Positions 1 through 12,874 of a DNA stretch of 64,000 nucleotides are shown one piece after another (position 1 is the first letter of the stretch; every line of letters begins with the position of its first letter). Position numbers and translations under genes: made by a program. A model generated the notes under the pieces. The model had not been told where the DNA came from. It did not search any database and was given only the letters and a program-made list of their open reading frames with translations. Location of the stretch: NCBI RefSeq assembly GCF_012489685.1, contig NC_080044.1:15852369-15916368 (forward strand). The letters are read 5' to 3'. Source of the stretch: Lotus japonicus. Taxonomy: Eukaryota; Streptophyta; Magnoliopsida; Fabales; Fabaceae.

Positions 1-1165
1 AAAGACCACTATTGTACATATAACTTTTGGAAGGAATTATGCAGTTAAGGGTATGTTTGGATGGTTGGCAGAGGAACAGGGGAGGAGAGGAAAATGTGAT
101 TTTAACTTAGTCCCCACAACCTCTTTTTCTTCCACTTCCTACCCTTTCTTTGATTTCTTCTCTTCCCTTTCCCTCCCAACTGCAAAAAATGCCTTTATTT
201 TTCTTTATGGTGCATGCATTTGTTAGTATGTTAAGACTCAAGAGGCTTAAGAGTCTGAAATGTATGAAATCAGAGCATATGCCTAAATTCAATATGAAGA
301 TATTGTTTTTCAAAATATCTAAAACTTAAAATGGCAAGGAACCTTTTGTCATATTTGAAGAGGAAAGCAATTTATAGATAACTACGGGACATTCTACGGA
401 CACTTTAAATTTGCCTCCAAAGAAAGATAGACATACTCATTGTGTACCTCATGTAATTGATAAAATCAATGTTCATAGACATATCCACATACAAATACAG
501 TAACCAGAAAAACAATATTCTTTATGGATATAGTATATTTTTTTTGAATATTTAACACTCACAGCAAATTCACTATGCCAACAAATCAGTCATCCCATTA
601 AAAAAATAATGGGAGCTCGGCATTTGATATCCTCAAACCCACCCTGACAATTCTTAAAAATGAACACCAATTTCTAAACTAATCAAGCTTAGAAACCTTA
701 AACAAGCATAATTGATTTCAAAGCAAAAGGGAATACGAAATAAAAAAAAACATTTTAAGTTGCTATTTTCCACCTAGGAAACACATATACAAACATGTGT
801 GTTTAAAATGTAAGCAACTCTAAAGAGACAATCATAGCATAATCCTAAAGACAATTAAATCAGAGATCCTGATGTTTCAAAATTCATCACTACTCATTGT
901 AATGTAGATACAATTAAAGACTACAATCTTTCCAAGTCTTTTTATATCAGACACTCATTTGTATAACAATTCATGAAAATGAAGTAAAAAACACTCAAAG
1001 AAGTATCTATGTAAATAACAAGGATACGTAACCGAACCAGTTAAGCAGACATTAAAACAATTTCTATCATCAGCTCTTACATTATTCCTGCTACTGCAAA
1101 AACCATGCATGTAGGAAACTACGGAGAACATGGCAGGAAGATATGTAAAGACATCAGGAACTTAC
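1..1165. other. Left edge, non-coding (inside or beyond the S9-family gene)
   Basis: I see no exon in this stretch. The S9-family gene reads leftward and its exon 10 stops at 1166 after two bases of a codon, followed by a good minus-strand donor. At least one further exon, the C-terminal one, is therefore expected, but I could not find its typical coding sequence here on the minus strand. The stretch is AT-rich and is probably the last intron. Short open frames here look like chance. Confidence 0.5.
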
Positions 1166-4100
1166 CGTGTGTTGAAAGAAGAGGATACTAATACAGCTGG
1201 ATAAAGAATATCCTTTTGGATATTGTCATATGGAGAATAATCTCGAATTGCAAGAAAATCATCTAGGTCCCCAGGGAAGCCAAACTCTTCATAATCAACA
1301 GCTACAAGTGGCAGGATGGGATACAGAAGAGTGTTGGTCGGATCTAAAAAAGGAACCTACAGTGGAAATCACACAAAAGAAGGAAATCTGAGTATTTGAG
1401 CTAACCAATTTAAAATAGAGCCAAAGAAATGCAAAACTCAATAGCAGGCACATATTCTTGGAAACCTTCAAGACTGCAGCACGAAATATATCTGGAAAAC
1501 GGTTGATGGCTGAAGCAACCAAAAGCCCTCCAGCACTATATCCCCAACCAGCCAAATTGTTTTCATGCACAATACCTTTTTCAATGAGGAACTTGGCACA
1601 AGAGATATAATCATTGATTGAATTATGTTTCTTTGTACCTCTCCCATCATGATGCCATTTCTTACCATATCCACCTCCTCCTCTGAAACAGGATACCAAA
1701 ACTATCACAGGTAAGAGATTATTAGCCTCTAGAGAAAATAGAAATGTGTAATTATTTGGAAAATTTGTGGTAACCTAGAAACAAATCAGATACTATATTC
1801 ATAAATGAACAAAAAAGAAAAGAATGTCCATATGAATATAGATAGAGTACATGGCCACCAAATGATGTGAAACCTACCTAACATCAGCATAGGCAATGAC
1901 CCAACCACGATCCAGGAGGCTTTTTAATTCACTGCGCCACCTTTTGTCAAGTAACTCACCATAAGCTCCATGCCCATGCAATACCCCAGGATTTTTATCC
2001 CCTGGTTTATTATTACGTGCAAATACAATAGTCAAAGGAATCAGTGCCCCATCAAAAGAAGGGACATCATATTTTTCACAGGCGTAAAACTCAGACAGGT
2101 CATTCCATAAGTTGTCATCTTCCATGGCATTCCCAGGACTGGAGTATTTTGAGTTTGAGGATTCCATGCTAATACTTGCAGAATTTGCGCCATATAATAT
2201 CCGTGTTCTGTCATGAAGCATATTTTGCTGTTGAATGATGTTCCACCTACCAGTTGCCAGGTCATAATCAACGACAGCATCTGGCATCTGCAAGAAACTT
2301 ATGGTGAACATATTGGAATTTGGTGAGACTGAATAAAAATGACCTCTTAAGATCAAATGTATGAAAGGAAGAATCTCATATATATTTAAGATTTAATGCA
2401 ATATCCTCCATAGGGGGCAATCTTGTTAGATCCTGGAACATCCACATCTTGGTGGGCTTAGCTCTCCCAACGGGGACATTCCATGCACAAGACTCTAACC
2501 CGAGATCTTGCTTAAGGAGAATCAAGCATGTACCACTTGAATCATCCATCTGTTGGGTGTAAGTATATATAAGAAACGATGAACACACTACAAATCTGTG
2601 TAGAGCAAGAAACAAGTAACAAGGAGGAAAGTATCAGGAAGAGAAAACCTGGAAAGCCAAAAACTATATGCCAAGCAGACTGGAAAAATACACCATGAAG
2701 CAGGATGGAACTAGGTTCATAACAATAAGGGCAGTCGTCCCCTAAAAATCAGTTACAGAGTAAGGTGCTATTTATATAATATACTTGCCCCCTTTCAAAT
2801 ATCTATACTGCCCCCTTTTGCATTGAAAGTCAGATAGACTAACATGTACATTTTTTCAAGCTCCATGCCATTATTTTTTTTTTGGAAGCTCAAACTGATC
2901 TGGAAATCATGATAAGGAAATATTGTCTCTATCTAAACACTAAAGTTATATTTTGAGACCCATCATGCAACATCATCCTTGAACTAAATTAAACAGACCA
3001 CCAAAAACAACTTCATTTCAAAACAGTCTGTCCTTTTCATCCTGTCATAACTTCCTTGGATCTATATTCAATGGAGCTGGTGAATGGTCGTTTAGGATTA
3101 AATTAATTTGATATGAAGGTAAACAGATGTTCATAGAAACATAGAGAAAAATATTCAGGAATTATTAAAAATAAAACAGAAGAAGCAATCATTCACATAC
3201 CACAGGGGATGATATTATAAAGCGCATGACTGATGAGAAGAAGTCATAATTTGGTCCAGGTGAGATTTGGCAAACATGTTTCGGAAGAGGCAAGTACTGT
3301 AGGTCCCGCTTCTTCAGTTTAACTCCCCCCTATCAAAAGGATAAGATGTACAACATCAATATTTCAACAAGATATAATCGTAGTTCATCATTATGTTGCG
3401 ACCTTATCTGTACGAGCATAATATAGCAAATTCCCTTTCATTACCTTCCCAAAAGGCAACGGCAGTCCAATTGAACAAAGTTGAAAATTTCGACCTTCCC
3501 TAACTATGAGTGCCAAGTATTTATCACTAAAATCAACATCCACAACTGTCAAATCTGGATCATCAACAAATACTTCCTGCGGATTATGAGGCAGAATAAA
3601 CAAGTTAAAGCTGACACAATCACAGGCAAGCTGAAAAAACATGAAAAACAAATTGAGCTATCTCAAGTAAATGCGTGTTTTGTGTAAACGTAAAAGAGTA
3701 ATAAAAATGAAAAATGTCAATAATAGACACACAGAGAAGTGATGTTCCAAACTACCTCCCATTTTCTTGGATTTGAAGAAGCATCCAATGGACTACAGAG
3801 AAGATAATGGCAATCAACTGATTGTCCACCTTTGGGAGCATCTGTAAACAAACAAAGATAACCTTGGTGGTGTTCAATTATGCAGTGTGCTAGAGCATCA
3901 CACTCCCAAACTAGTTTCAAGCCAGACAATGGATCAGCTGCATTTATTAGAAACACCTAAAATATGGTTACTATTATTATACAATATGAAAGATCTTAAC
4001 CTGGCAGAGTTTTGCAGCACAGATCTTTTACCTTTGATGATGTGGGAGAAAATGTATTGACAGTCACAAATTTGAAGTCTTTTGTATGCCTTATATTAAT

Positions 4101-5583
4101 GTGAACATTTTCATCTGATTCTTCCAAAAGCAAAACATCTTCATCAGTTGATCCGATAAGACTGTAGTAAATTCTGCAGGGATAAGAGAATGAATGAATG
4201 ATGATATACAGAAAGATTGCATGGATTCCAAAGCTAATATTCATAAGTAGGGTAAGGTTGAATTATTGGAATATAATGGAATGGAAATAAAATGTGGAAT
4301 AGCTTAAGCGTAGATTTCATTGTTTGGATTGTTTAAGGTAGGACGGAATGGAACATAATGGAATGCATTTCATGCCATCCATTACCTGCCATTTTCCCCC
4401 CTTAAAGTTGGGGATATGAGATGGAACTAGCCTTCTTACCATCAATCATAAGAATATCCAAACAATGGAATAGTAATTTTAGTCCATTCCACTCACCATT
4501 AGATATCCAAGATAACCTAAGACAGCTATAAATCAACAATAATTTACCCACCGATATGGCCTCATTTTCTGATCTGTTACAACATAAAGCAATGCCTGTC
4601 CATCTTTGGCCCATGCCAAGTTGGAAACTCGGTCTGCCTGAGGCTTACTACACAAGGAACCCGAATTCAAATTTCTCACAGATAACTTGAAGTAGCCATT
4701 GTCTTTATCATACATAGTATACGCAAAATACTGATGATTAGGTGAAATCTCAGACAGTTCCTCATAAGCATATCCTGCAAAAAATTGAAGACAACAACTT
4801 TTAGCATTCCCAAACCACTCCATCCACTCTCAAAATTTATGTCCTAGAATCTAACTCGAATTCCCCTTCAACGCCACCCCATTCATTTTCTATAACCAAT
4901 CGAATGTCCGAGTTTATTTAAACAAGCTTTAATGCATCATTACCTCCAAACCTCTCAGCTTCTTGATTATAGTCAACCAGCTTCTGCTCGATTGTCTTGC
5001 CCGTAGCGAAATCAAACCCGGCTGGAGGATACTTATGCGAGATGAAATCGTCGTTCAAGCTAGCCAATCTTCTGCAAAGCACCGGGTACGGTTTTCCTTC
5101 TTCGACGCGTCGATAATACAACCTACAACAACACAATACAATATCAATCACAAAGCGAACACAAATAAGCAATGAAAAAAACAAAGAAGGTGATGATTGG
5201 AAGATAACACACCAAGGACCCCAGCGAAATGGAGGAGTGGAAAGATCGAAGGGCATTCGGGAGGCCATTTCGAGGTGGAGCTTGGTGAGGAGGCGTTCGG
5301 AGTCGGCCATGACGGCCTCCGTGTACTTCTCCTCCTGCTCCATGTACACGTCCATGTGCCGCATTGCTATCTTGTCGCTGAGGTTCGACATCCAGCTGTA
5401 AGGGTCCTCCCATGTCATGCCATGGAAGCTGAACTTCTGAGGCTTCTTTGGGGCTCTTGGAGGGGTCGCCGGAGACGGTGCCTTCCCAGCCTTGTAGTGG
5501 CGGGAGAGAAGGTGGCTGCGGCGGGAGACGGTGGCAAAACGGAATAGATAGCGCATGGTGGCTGGTGTTCCGGGGCGGAGCAA
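1166..5583 (-). CDS. Prolyl oligopeptidase family (S9) protein, partial at C-terminus
   Basis: The gene reads leftward. Exons in plus coordinates, in transcription order: 5583-5213, 5122-4944, 4774-4552, 4173-4032, 3956-3756, 3576-3445, 3329-3201, 2287-1878, 1682-1466, 1356-1166. All junctions are GT-AG and the phases agree, giving 731 codons plus two bases. Family members of about 790 residues suggest roughly 55 residues lie beyond the window. The first 45 residues are Arg/Ser-rich, like an organelle transit peptide; a second ATG lies at 5556. Next comes the S9 N-terminal and propeller region (HGMTWEDPYSWMSN near residue 55). The C-terminal hydrolase part has the nucleophile elbow GWGYSAGG in exon 9. 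The expected catalytic Asp site reads SSFNTR, which suggests Asn there. It resembles Arabidopsis At5g66960 from memory. The family cleaves short peptides, but activity of this member is doubtful. Confidence 0.9.
2397..2565 (-). repeat. tRNA-derived SINE-like fragment in intron 7 of the S9-family gene
   Basis: On the minus strand, a sequence beginning near GATTCAAGTGGTACATG is followed about 30 bases later by a degraded box B (GGGTTAGAGTC, compare GGTTCGAATCC). The rest continues to an AT-rich tail. It interrupts the intron between exons 7 and 8 and contains an 80-residue spurious frame. The pol III promoter layout suggests a SINE. Its ends and target duplication were not resolved. Confidence 0.4.
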
Positions 5584-6704
5584 AAGGGTTTTGGGTTTTA
5601 GAACATGAGATTTTTTTTAGAAATGCATGTTGTAAGCTGGGTTTTCCCCACCTGGGTTTTTTTTTAATTAATATATTTATTTGTAATTATTTTTTTCGGT
5701 ACATCTTGGAAAAAATTAATCTGTAATTATAAAGTGGTATCGTTTTATTTATTATTTTAAGGAATTTAAAATTACAAAATAATATTTTATTTTTCTTACT
5801 AAAATGCTTGAATGAAATAAATAATATTTTGCTAGCTATTGATTTAAAGAAAAAGCAAACTAAACACACCTTCAACTTTTATTGTTTTCCCTTTTTAAGA
5901 TGTTTTATTACAAAGAAGAAATAATGTGGTAATGACAATTTTTAATGAAATATATTAACTAAAAATAAAAACAAATCAAATGTATAATTTTTATAAATTC
6001 TTCGAAATATTCAATAGTCAAATCTATATCGAGAAATTAAGAGCTCAAATACACTTCGGCTAATTCGAGTTTATCTACTAAGAATACACTAATCTCCGAT
6101 AAGTGTTTTTTTGTTTGTATCAAAACGGGTACAAACTTTAACTTTTAATGTTACTGGCTAATTTTTAATCAAGTATATATTTTTTCATTAGCATTTAAGT
6201 TATTAAGAGCTATCAAAATTCAACCCATGTAAAAACAATAAGTTAATTATTAAGTCTCACAGTGTACAAAAGCCATTTTGCAACTTAATGTAATTTGAAG
6301 GCATGGTGATTGAGAAAGACAAACAATATATTACTTTACCATACCAAAAAAATGAAATTTGAACATTATGCTTTGATCGGTCTGTCATTTGCCAACACTC
6401 TACCTACCCTACTAGCTTGATGCCCAAGGTATAGTGTCGGATGCATAGTTACAACTCAACAGTATTAACTAATCCCTTGTCGTGAGCGCTCGAACGAAGC
6501 GGGAATAGCGGGTCACGAAATGTGACCCATTCCCATTGAAAATGATTGCACCCCGAAACCTCATGGTTAAGGACTGAGGTGAGCTAACCACCTTAGCAAG
6601 AATATGCTCTCGTGTCTCTACTTCTAGTTGACAACATATGTACATGATCAGAACCCAAGTCATGAGCTGTGTATGACTCACTACAACCTTGTCTGAACTA
6701 GCAA
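5584..6704. other. Intergenic region between the XLG 3' end and the S9-gene promoter
   Basis: This is about 1.1 kb of AT-rich DNA. The part next to 5584 must hold the promoter and 5' UTR of the S9-family gene; TATA-like AT runs lie near 5665-5685. The part next to 6704 is presumed XLG 3' UTR. At 6470-6680 the minus strand has a stretch with a possible weak tRNA-like box A and box B (TTAGCTCACC, then GAGGTTTCGGGG), perhaps a SINE relic, not firmly supported. I see no gene. Confidence 0.5.
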
Positions 6705-9700
6705 TCAAAGAGAGAATGAACTCGGCTCAATGCTATACATAGAGTTATCACTTAAGCTAAAGTTTGGTCTCTCTTCATTCCACTTCAAAATCTCCTTTGC
6801 ATATTTAAGTGCTGCATCAACACTATCAGGCTCCAACCCCTTTACCAGAGATACATACAAGTTTCTCCCTGTGAGAGATGAATAGAGCCTCTTAAACTTA
6901 ACTGCTATGTAGTGCGAAGCCAGCTGACCAAGGGAGGGGTTGTTGTTGCTGCCACGGCCGTGACGGCTAATTACTGGATGAAAATCAGAGAACCAGTCAC
7001 ACAGAGTCAGTGGAATCTGTTCTATTTTCTCCTCAAACTCGTCTAGTTTGTTCAGTATCAACATGAAGTCCATTTGCTCAAAAGTTGGATGAGTAACAAT
7101 GGTTTCAAAAAGCTTCCGGGTCAATATCATCTTGTTTGTGAGACAACCATCTCCATCAATAGAAAACTGATTGTAGTCGCTCAAGGATACACAGAAGATG
7201 ACCATTCCAGCATCCTCAAACATTTCTAGCCACTTGCAATTTTCTCCTAGCCCTCTTGCATGTATTGTAATTAGCTGATACCTATAAACCAGCCAAAAAG
7301 ATCCAAGCTCCAGATCAGAAACACGGTCATATGAGGTCTATTTCTAAGCATGAAACATTTGACTCAAATTCATACATATAAAAATCAGCAACAGCGTCAC
7401 ATGTTTCTGACATACTTGAATTGAGATGTAACTTTGGAAACAAGCATTCCAAGCCATGTGAAACAAATAAATAAATTTGAACGTATCTGTGCTATATGAA
7501 ACAGGGGTAACTTTTTAATAGTAAACCTGACTAAAATTGCATTTTGATAACACCTCTTTGGCTCTTTCTGATATACGAGTAGTATATCACATTCATGCTG
7601 CTGGAAAGAACCTCCACAATGTTTGGTAAATGCAAAAACAGAGGAAACCAAAGCTTAAAACTAATTTTCTGTGACAATTGGATCAGCTCTAAGGACATGA
7701 ATTGGGGTGTCCTTTATTAAATTTGAAGGATTTGGCTTTCGTAAGGAATCTGAAAATTCTGTGGCAGAGCTGTCTTTGCTGTTCTTTAGAGACTTTGGCT
7801 TCAAAGAAATGTTAGAAATTTCAGGGGCACTTTAATCATCCCAAGACAACATTTGGAATAGGGCCACTTTCTTGGCCTATTAGTGGTGTTCTGTTCATGG
7901 AGTTTTTAAAGGTATTTCTTTGTTAGACATGCAGAGAGATTGGCATGCCTTGTTACTTGACTCAACATAGTTTCTAGATCTTTCTTAAGTTTATTCTTGA
8001 GAGAATGTGAGAGTGTCTTTGTCCTCTACATTTGTTCTTTTCTTTTCTTAATGAATTTTTCTCTGGGGTAAAAAAACATTTGATGACATCTGGGGGAAAT
8101 AAGTCTCTCATCAACTCCGTTTTGTGTTTGTTGTTGTTGTCTGGTCGTGGTGTATAGCCTTATCAGTTACTACCCTTGGCATTTCACAGAGTGCAATTAT
8201 TCCCCAAAAGCAAATATCACAATAGTGGCAAATATTTTCACCTACCTAACCAAAGAATCATGTAGATCAGCAGTATCGCCAGTTTCCTCAGGAGCTGATT
8301 GAGGAAATGAAAACTCTACACTAGCCAGACCGTTGGATGAAGTGACTCCTTCAGCATAGAGGATATCTAAATCCGAGGGTTCATAGTCAGTACTCAATAT
8401 CTGAACAGCCTAAACAAAGAAATAACATGTTAAATTCTCAAAGCCAATAATAACCTAACAATCTTTTTCTAGAGAAAACCAATAGAAAAGAAACATATAA
8501 GAAGATAAGGGTACGCCACAAGGTGCAAATATCAGCAAAAGTAATCCTGATGAATCATTCTTAATTGGTAAAATATAAAGCGGTTTGAGTTTTGCTTGTG
8601 ACCAACATATGAACTAGCAAGCATTAACAACAAGCCTAAAAACTAAATGTAAGTCCTGCTAACTATATGAGCTTGAGAGAGCAAAAAACATTCGCTAAGC
8701 TCTTTTCGTTTATACTGAACACATTAAGCTTATTACTCTTCAAACTAAAGCTTCTACCAAATGTCCGGACTCCGGACCATAACCATAACTGTCACACTCC
8801 CTTTGCCTGATCAAAGATCCTTATATGACAGTATATATGAACCATTGAACCACCACCACCTATTTGCACAAACATTAACCTAAGTACCTTGTCAAAAGTA
8901 AATCTATATCCCTCCATCAGTTTGCTCATTTTGCAAAAAACCTAATATTATTGAAGCTAAATTCCTTTGATAGAATAAGAGGCATTTCCACTACCAAAAT
9001 TCATACAAATATAAGTTTATATGGAACATTCAATAATTACTCTTCACAACAAAATAATCATCATAAAATATGTCAATATTCAGTTAAAAGGTCACATGCA
9101 AGTAAGTTAACAAGGGTATACTTTTGTAGATTAAATTGTTGACAAAGTAAGCTTAAAATAAAAGAATGATCCTATACCCGCTCTAAAAAATAACTGGCAA
9201 CACTGGGTAGCGTTTCTATTTCATATCTTCTTTCATATGTGGCCTTAATGGCTGCATCATCCCATAACTCCTCAATTAATGGAGCATATTCACGAGTAGC
9301 AGCAGGAAAGATAGCATCAAGCTTTCCCGAAACCATAGTTTTCAGAAGCCAATCAGAGAATGCTTTTAGTCTTGTGCCAATGGAATAAATTGTCTTGTCC
9401 CCATGTTTTGGAATGGTTCCTGCACCATAATTGTAACCTGCCAATCTTTTAGTTGAATGGACAAACTAAAAAGTGATTTGATAGTCTTTTATGCAGCATT
9501 TGTCCTAAATTATTTTAGTAACTACTAGTATTTAGTAGCATATATGTGTTGTTTTCATTTGATTCTGCATATCAAGATATTTAAAGTTTACAAGAAAGAG
9601 TACTTACTGCTACGTGAAAAAACTCAACAAGTATATTATTCATAATTTTAAAACACACATGAAATCTATCTCTTGTGGCATCTCAAAGTTCTGACATATT

Positions 9701-12623
9701 TTCTAAGTTCTGACATATTTTCTAGTCATCATTATCAACAACAACAAAAGCTTTTTCCCACATGATCTGTGGTCCGGCCGTCCAGAAAGTTGATACACAA
9801 ACCTGTGCTTCATATAATAAGGAGACAACTTTATACATCAGTAATTTTACTTTGGATAAAATAATTCCAATGAACAAATTCCCCAAAACAAAATAAATGC
9901 ATATTTATGACTATTTGTTTGAATGCTTACTCCATAATGGGTCACTTGGAAAAAACAAGGTAAGATACAATCATTTTATCTTCAAAGCAAACATTTTACC
10001 CCTTTAAATACATGTATAAGCTAGCTGAAAATCACTTGGACTTGCAAGTCAGCAACTACATGGCAAATAGTCAATGCATACTAAGCCACATATGTGGTGC
10101 TTTACAAGGAAGAAACCTTGGCTACTGAGTCAAAAGTCAAAACTCAATTAAAAGACATATTTCAGTGAGGGTATGGAAAGGAGGGAGAACATTGATCACT
10201 AACCTGTCGTGTCAAGTGCAGATGATTGACCTTTCTTTAAATTCTCCAGACTTTCTTCTTCAAAACGCTCACGACCCTCAAGAAGCATGCCAATATAGGC
10301 ATAGACATTGGTCTGAATGGTCAACTTAATATTTTCACGTTCATCTTCTGAGAAGGGTGTACTTTTGTAAAGAATCTTGGTCTGACATAAGGATTTACAG
10401 TTCTATAAATATGTTGAATTCTTAGCTTTTAGTATCAAGCATGTTGACAAAGAACAGTACTACAAAGTAGCTAATCATTAACAGCAATGCCATCAAATTT
10501 TTTTCTTTTTTGGGTTGGGGGTTGTTAAAAGTAAATGAAGTTTCAGACACCAGGTCATACATCATACTCCTTAAATAGCTTTAATACACCTTAATAGTCA
10601 GTCAACAATGTTTAAAATGCCTATGTATAAGGGCGGACCTACATATAGCTAGTGGGGGCAACTACCCCACAAGTTTTTTCTTAATACAAATATATATATG
10701 TGTGTGTGCACAAATAATGTGTGTTAATTTCTCACAATATGTTGGTGTATTAACATAGCTAATATTGATTCTCATGCTTACAACCATATATTGTTCAATG
10801 TAACCTACCTGCTTGAAAGAAAGTTCTAAGCATGACACAATATGCAGACAGAATTAACAAACTCAATTATCAAATGAAAATCACCTGCTTAAAAATAGTG
10901 CTTGTTCCAGACCCAGTGTAACCAACTAAGAGGAGCTTATGAACTATTCCATGCTCAAGGTAGTCAGGAACTGTTTTAGTAATCAGATTGGAGGATAGAA
11001 ACCCACAGGAAGTCGAAGGTCTAGAAGGAACTGGCAAGGAAAATAAGGCACATACAAGCTTTGTTCCAGCCTAACAAGTGAAATTAAATGGTCAAATAAT
11101 GTAAAATGAACATTGGCACAGGGATAAAACAAGAGAAAAATGATACATAAGTTTTTTTTTACCTTTCCCCATATATACCCTCTTGTATTTTTTTGTCCTT
11201 CTTCTTGGTATGAACCATCCTCATTGACCCAAAAATGTGGGTTACCAGCACACTGCACTCCTGCCAACTGCCCAACCAAAACAAGATCCTTTCAACAATT
11301 TTGTTTTACTTCAACAACAAACGAAAATTAATTAAGATAGAGCCATTTTTCTGCATATATTAAAATTTGAACCTGCAACATCCGAAGCTCAACTCTTGTT
11401 ATCTCCCGGCCATTGATGAAAACCTGAGTGTTTCCGTTACTCGCATCCGGGTTGATTGGACCTCCAACATTCAAATGGGGACTAATAATTCTACAAGGCT
11501 TCTGTCCTTCCTGCGAAATTCAAAAAACACAAAAATAATATCAATTTCCATAAAACTCAAAATTTCAAGCAGTAGAAAACAATGCAGGAGAAAACTATTT
11601 AGTATTTACCTTCCCCCAAAGACCAGATACTTTATCATACCAATAGTTCCCGGGTTTTAGCCTCTTCGGCGGATTAGCACAATTCTGCAACGCGACGAGT
11701 TCCTCGAACGAAAGCGGACTTCCATTGACAACAACACACTGAGGAGGAAGCTGATTCACTTCACAAAACCTCTCAGCCTTCATTACTTGTCTAACCTCCA
11801 AGTGATTGAGCAATCTCTTGAGCAACCTAGAGCATTTCCCCAAACTACACCGTTTGGATTCATCAATTGGGTACCCAATGCACCCAACACATTTTCTACC
11901 CTCCGGCATTGAACCCATCGCTCTCAGCACACAGTTCCCACAATACTTAGCATCACAAACCAGACACGCCTCCTTCTCCGTCAAACGGTTACCCTTCAAG
12001 CACCGGTAGCATGATCCTTTCTTCCCCTTCCTCGCCGCTTCCCTCTTCACCGGTTCGTCATCGGAATCCACGTTGAAAGTCACAGCAACGGTTTCGCATT
12101 TCGCATCGTCGTTCTTCGAATTCGAAGCACGAGACGATGGATAGAATGAACTCAACGGTGTGGAGCCGTTGAAATCCAAGCTCTCTTTCTCGCAATTGGA
12201 ATCCCTCAGCAATGTGATTCTCCCTGAACTGTCTGAAGACTCGCTGCTCAACTCGCCCGACGAGTCGCACACGCCGTTGCTCTCCGCAGCTCCGTCTTCA
12301 AACGCGATCACCGACGTCGGAGACACCGTCGTTTTCACTAAACCACCGCCGTCGTCGCCTGCGGGGAATTTCAAGCAGTGAAGCTCCGCCGTGGAGAGCG
12401 GTTGCGCAACCGGCAATGACAGTGCGTCGGAGACAGGAACCTGCTCAACCACCGCAGCCACCGGGATAGTGTCGATGCTTAATGGCACCGCCTGGGGAAG
12501 ATCGTAAGCCGGCGGCGATCCTTCGTACTCCACGGCGAACGAGTACTCGAGCTCCTCCTCATCTACGGCGGAAGCTTCCACCGTCGTTGTCATCGCCGGC
12601 GACATGGCTACCCTAGTTTCCAC
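6705..12623 (-). CDS. XLG: Extra-large G-protein alpha subunit (XLG family), complete
   Basis: Eight exons in transcription order: 12623-11610, 11510-11373, 11267-11163, 11070-10885, 10381-10204, 9437-9178, 8409-8246, 7281-6705. They total 2622 bases, 873 residues plus stop, matching the 850-890 typical of the family. A second in-frame ATG lies at 12605. The N-terminal half has the XLG motif YSFAVEYEG, a basic stretch ([12 protein letters not shown]) and a cysteine-rich region around residues 205-250 with repeated CxxC pairs. The C-terminal half is a G-alpha-like domain: P-loop GYTGSGTST in exon 4, and NKLD for guanine recognition in exon 8. The P-loop lacks the usual GxGESGKS and the switch motif is degenerate, as is known for XLGs. 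These proteins act with G-beta-gamma at the plasma membrane and nucleus in immune and developmental signalling. The N-terminus looks closest to XLG1, from memory only. Confidence 0.95.
7282..8245 (-). other. XLG intron 7, possible LINE-like 3' fragment
   Basis: This 964-base intron separates XLG exons 7 and 8. At about 7700-8070 the plus strand resembles the 3' tail of a non-LTR element, ending in T-rich coding-like sequence and a short A run, but no conserved motif is readable. I treat it as an unresolved insertion. Confidence 0.25.
10620..10720 (+). repeat. Possible hAT-type MITE end in XLG intron 4
   Basis: The stretch starting at AAGGGCGGACC and continuing through GTGGGGGCAACTACCCC resembles the terminal region of plant hAT elements, whose ends often read CAGGGGCGGA. 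I could not find the matching opposite end or a target duplication, so this is a weak call. Confidence 0.25.
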
Positions 12624-12874
12624 GCCGAGTGCAAAAGCATGAAAAGGTGGAAACAGAGCATAAGCTTCGAACCAAAAGAGAAATTTGAATTTTCAAAATA
12701 AAGGAAAACGTGTATGTTTTTTATTTTTGTTATTATTATCACACTAAAAAAGAGTAATAGGGAGAGTGAAGGAAGAAAGAAAGAAAAAGGAAACCTAATT
12801 TTTATATGTGTGAAGAAGAAAGGTGATAGAGTTGAATGTGTGAACAAAGTGTGGAGTTTGTGTTCAAATTTCAA
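12608..12874 (-). other. Possible upstream ORF overlapping the XLG start
   Basis: An 88-codon minus-strand frame starts upstream of XLG at 12874 and stops at 12608, overlapping the first XLG ATG (12623) in another frame and ending just before the second ATG (12605). If the transcript starts upstream of 12874, it could reduce initiation at 12623. The encoded sequence is hydrophobic and T/C-derived, with no family resemblance, so it may be chance in a pyrimidine-rich 5' UTR. Confidence 0.25.

Noticed and set aside
4230..4520. A MITE in S9-gene intron 3, from inverted words TTGTTTGGATT and ATCCAAACAA
   Set aside because: The inverted words are short and no ends or target duplication were found.
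5197..5547. Plus-strand frame of 116 codons opposite exon 1 of the S9-family gene
   Set aside because: It is the shadow of a GC-rich coding exon on the other strand; the minus frame has the family match.
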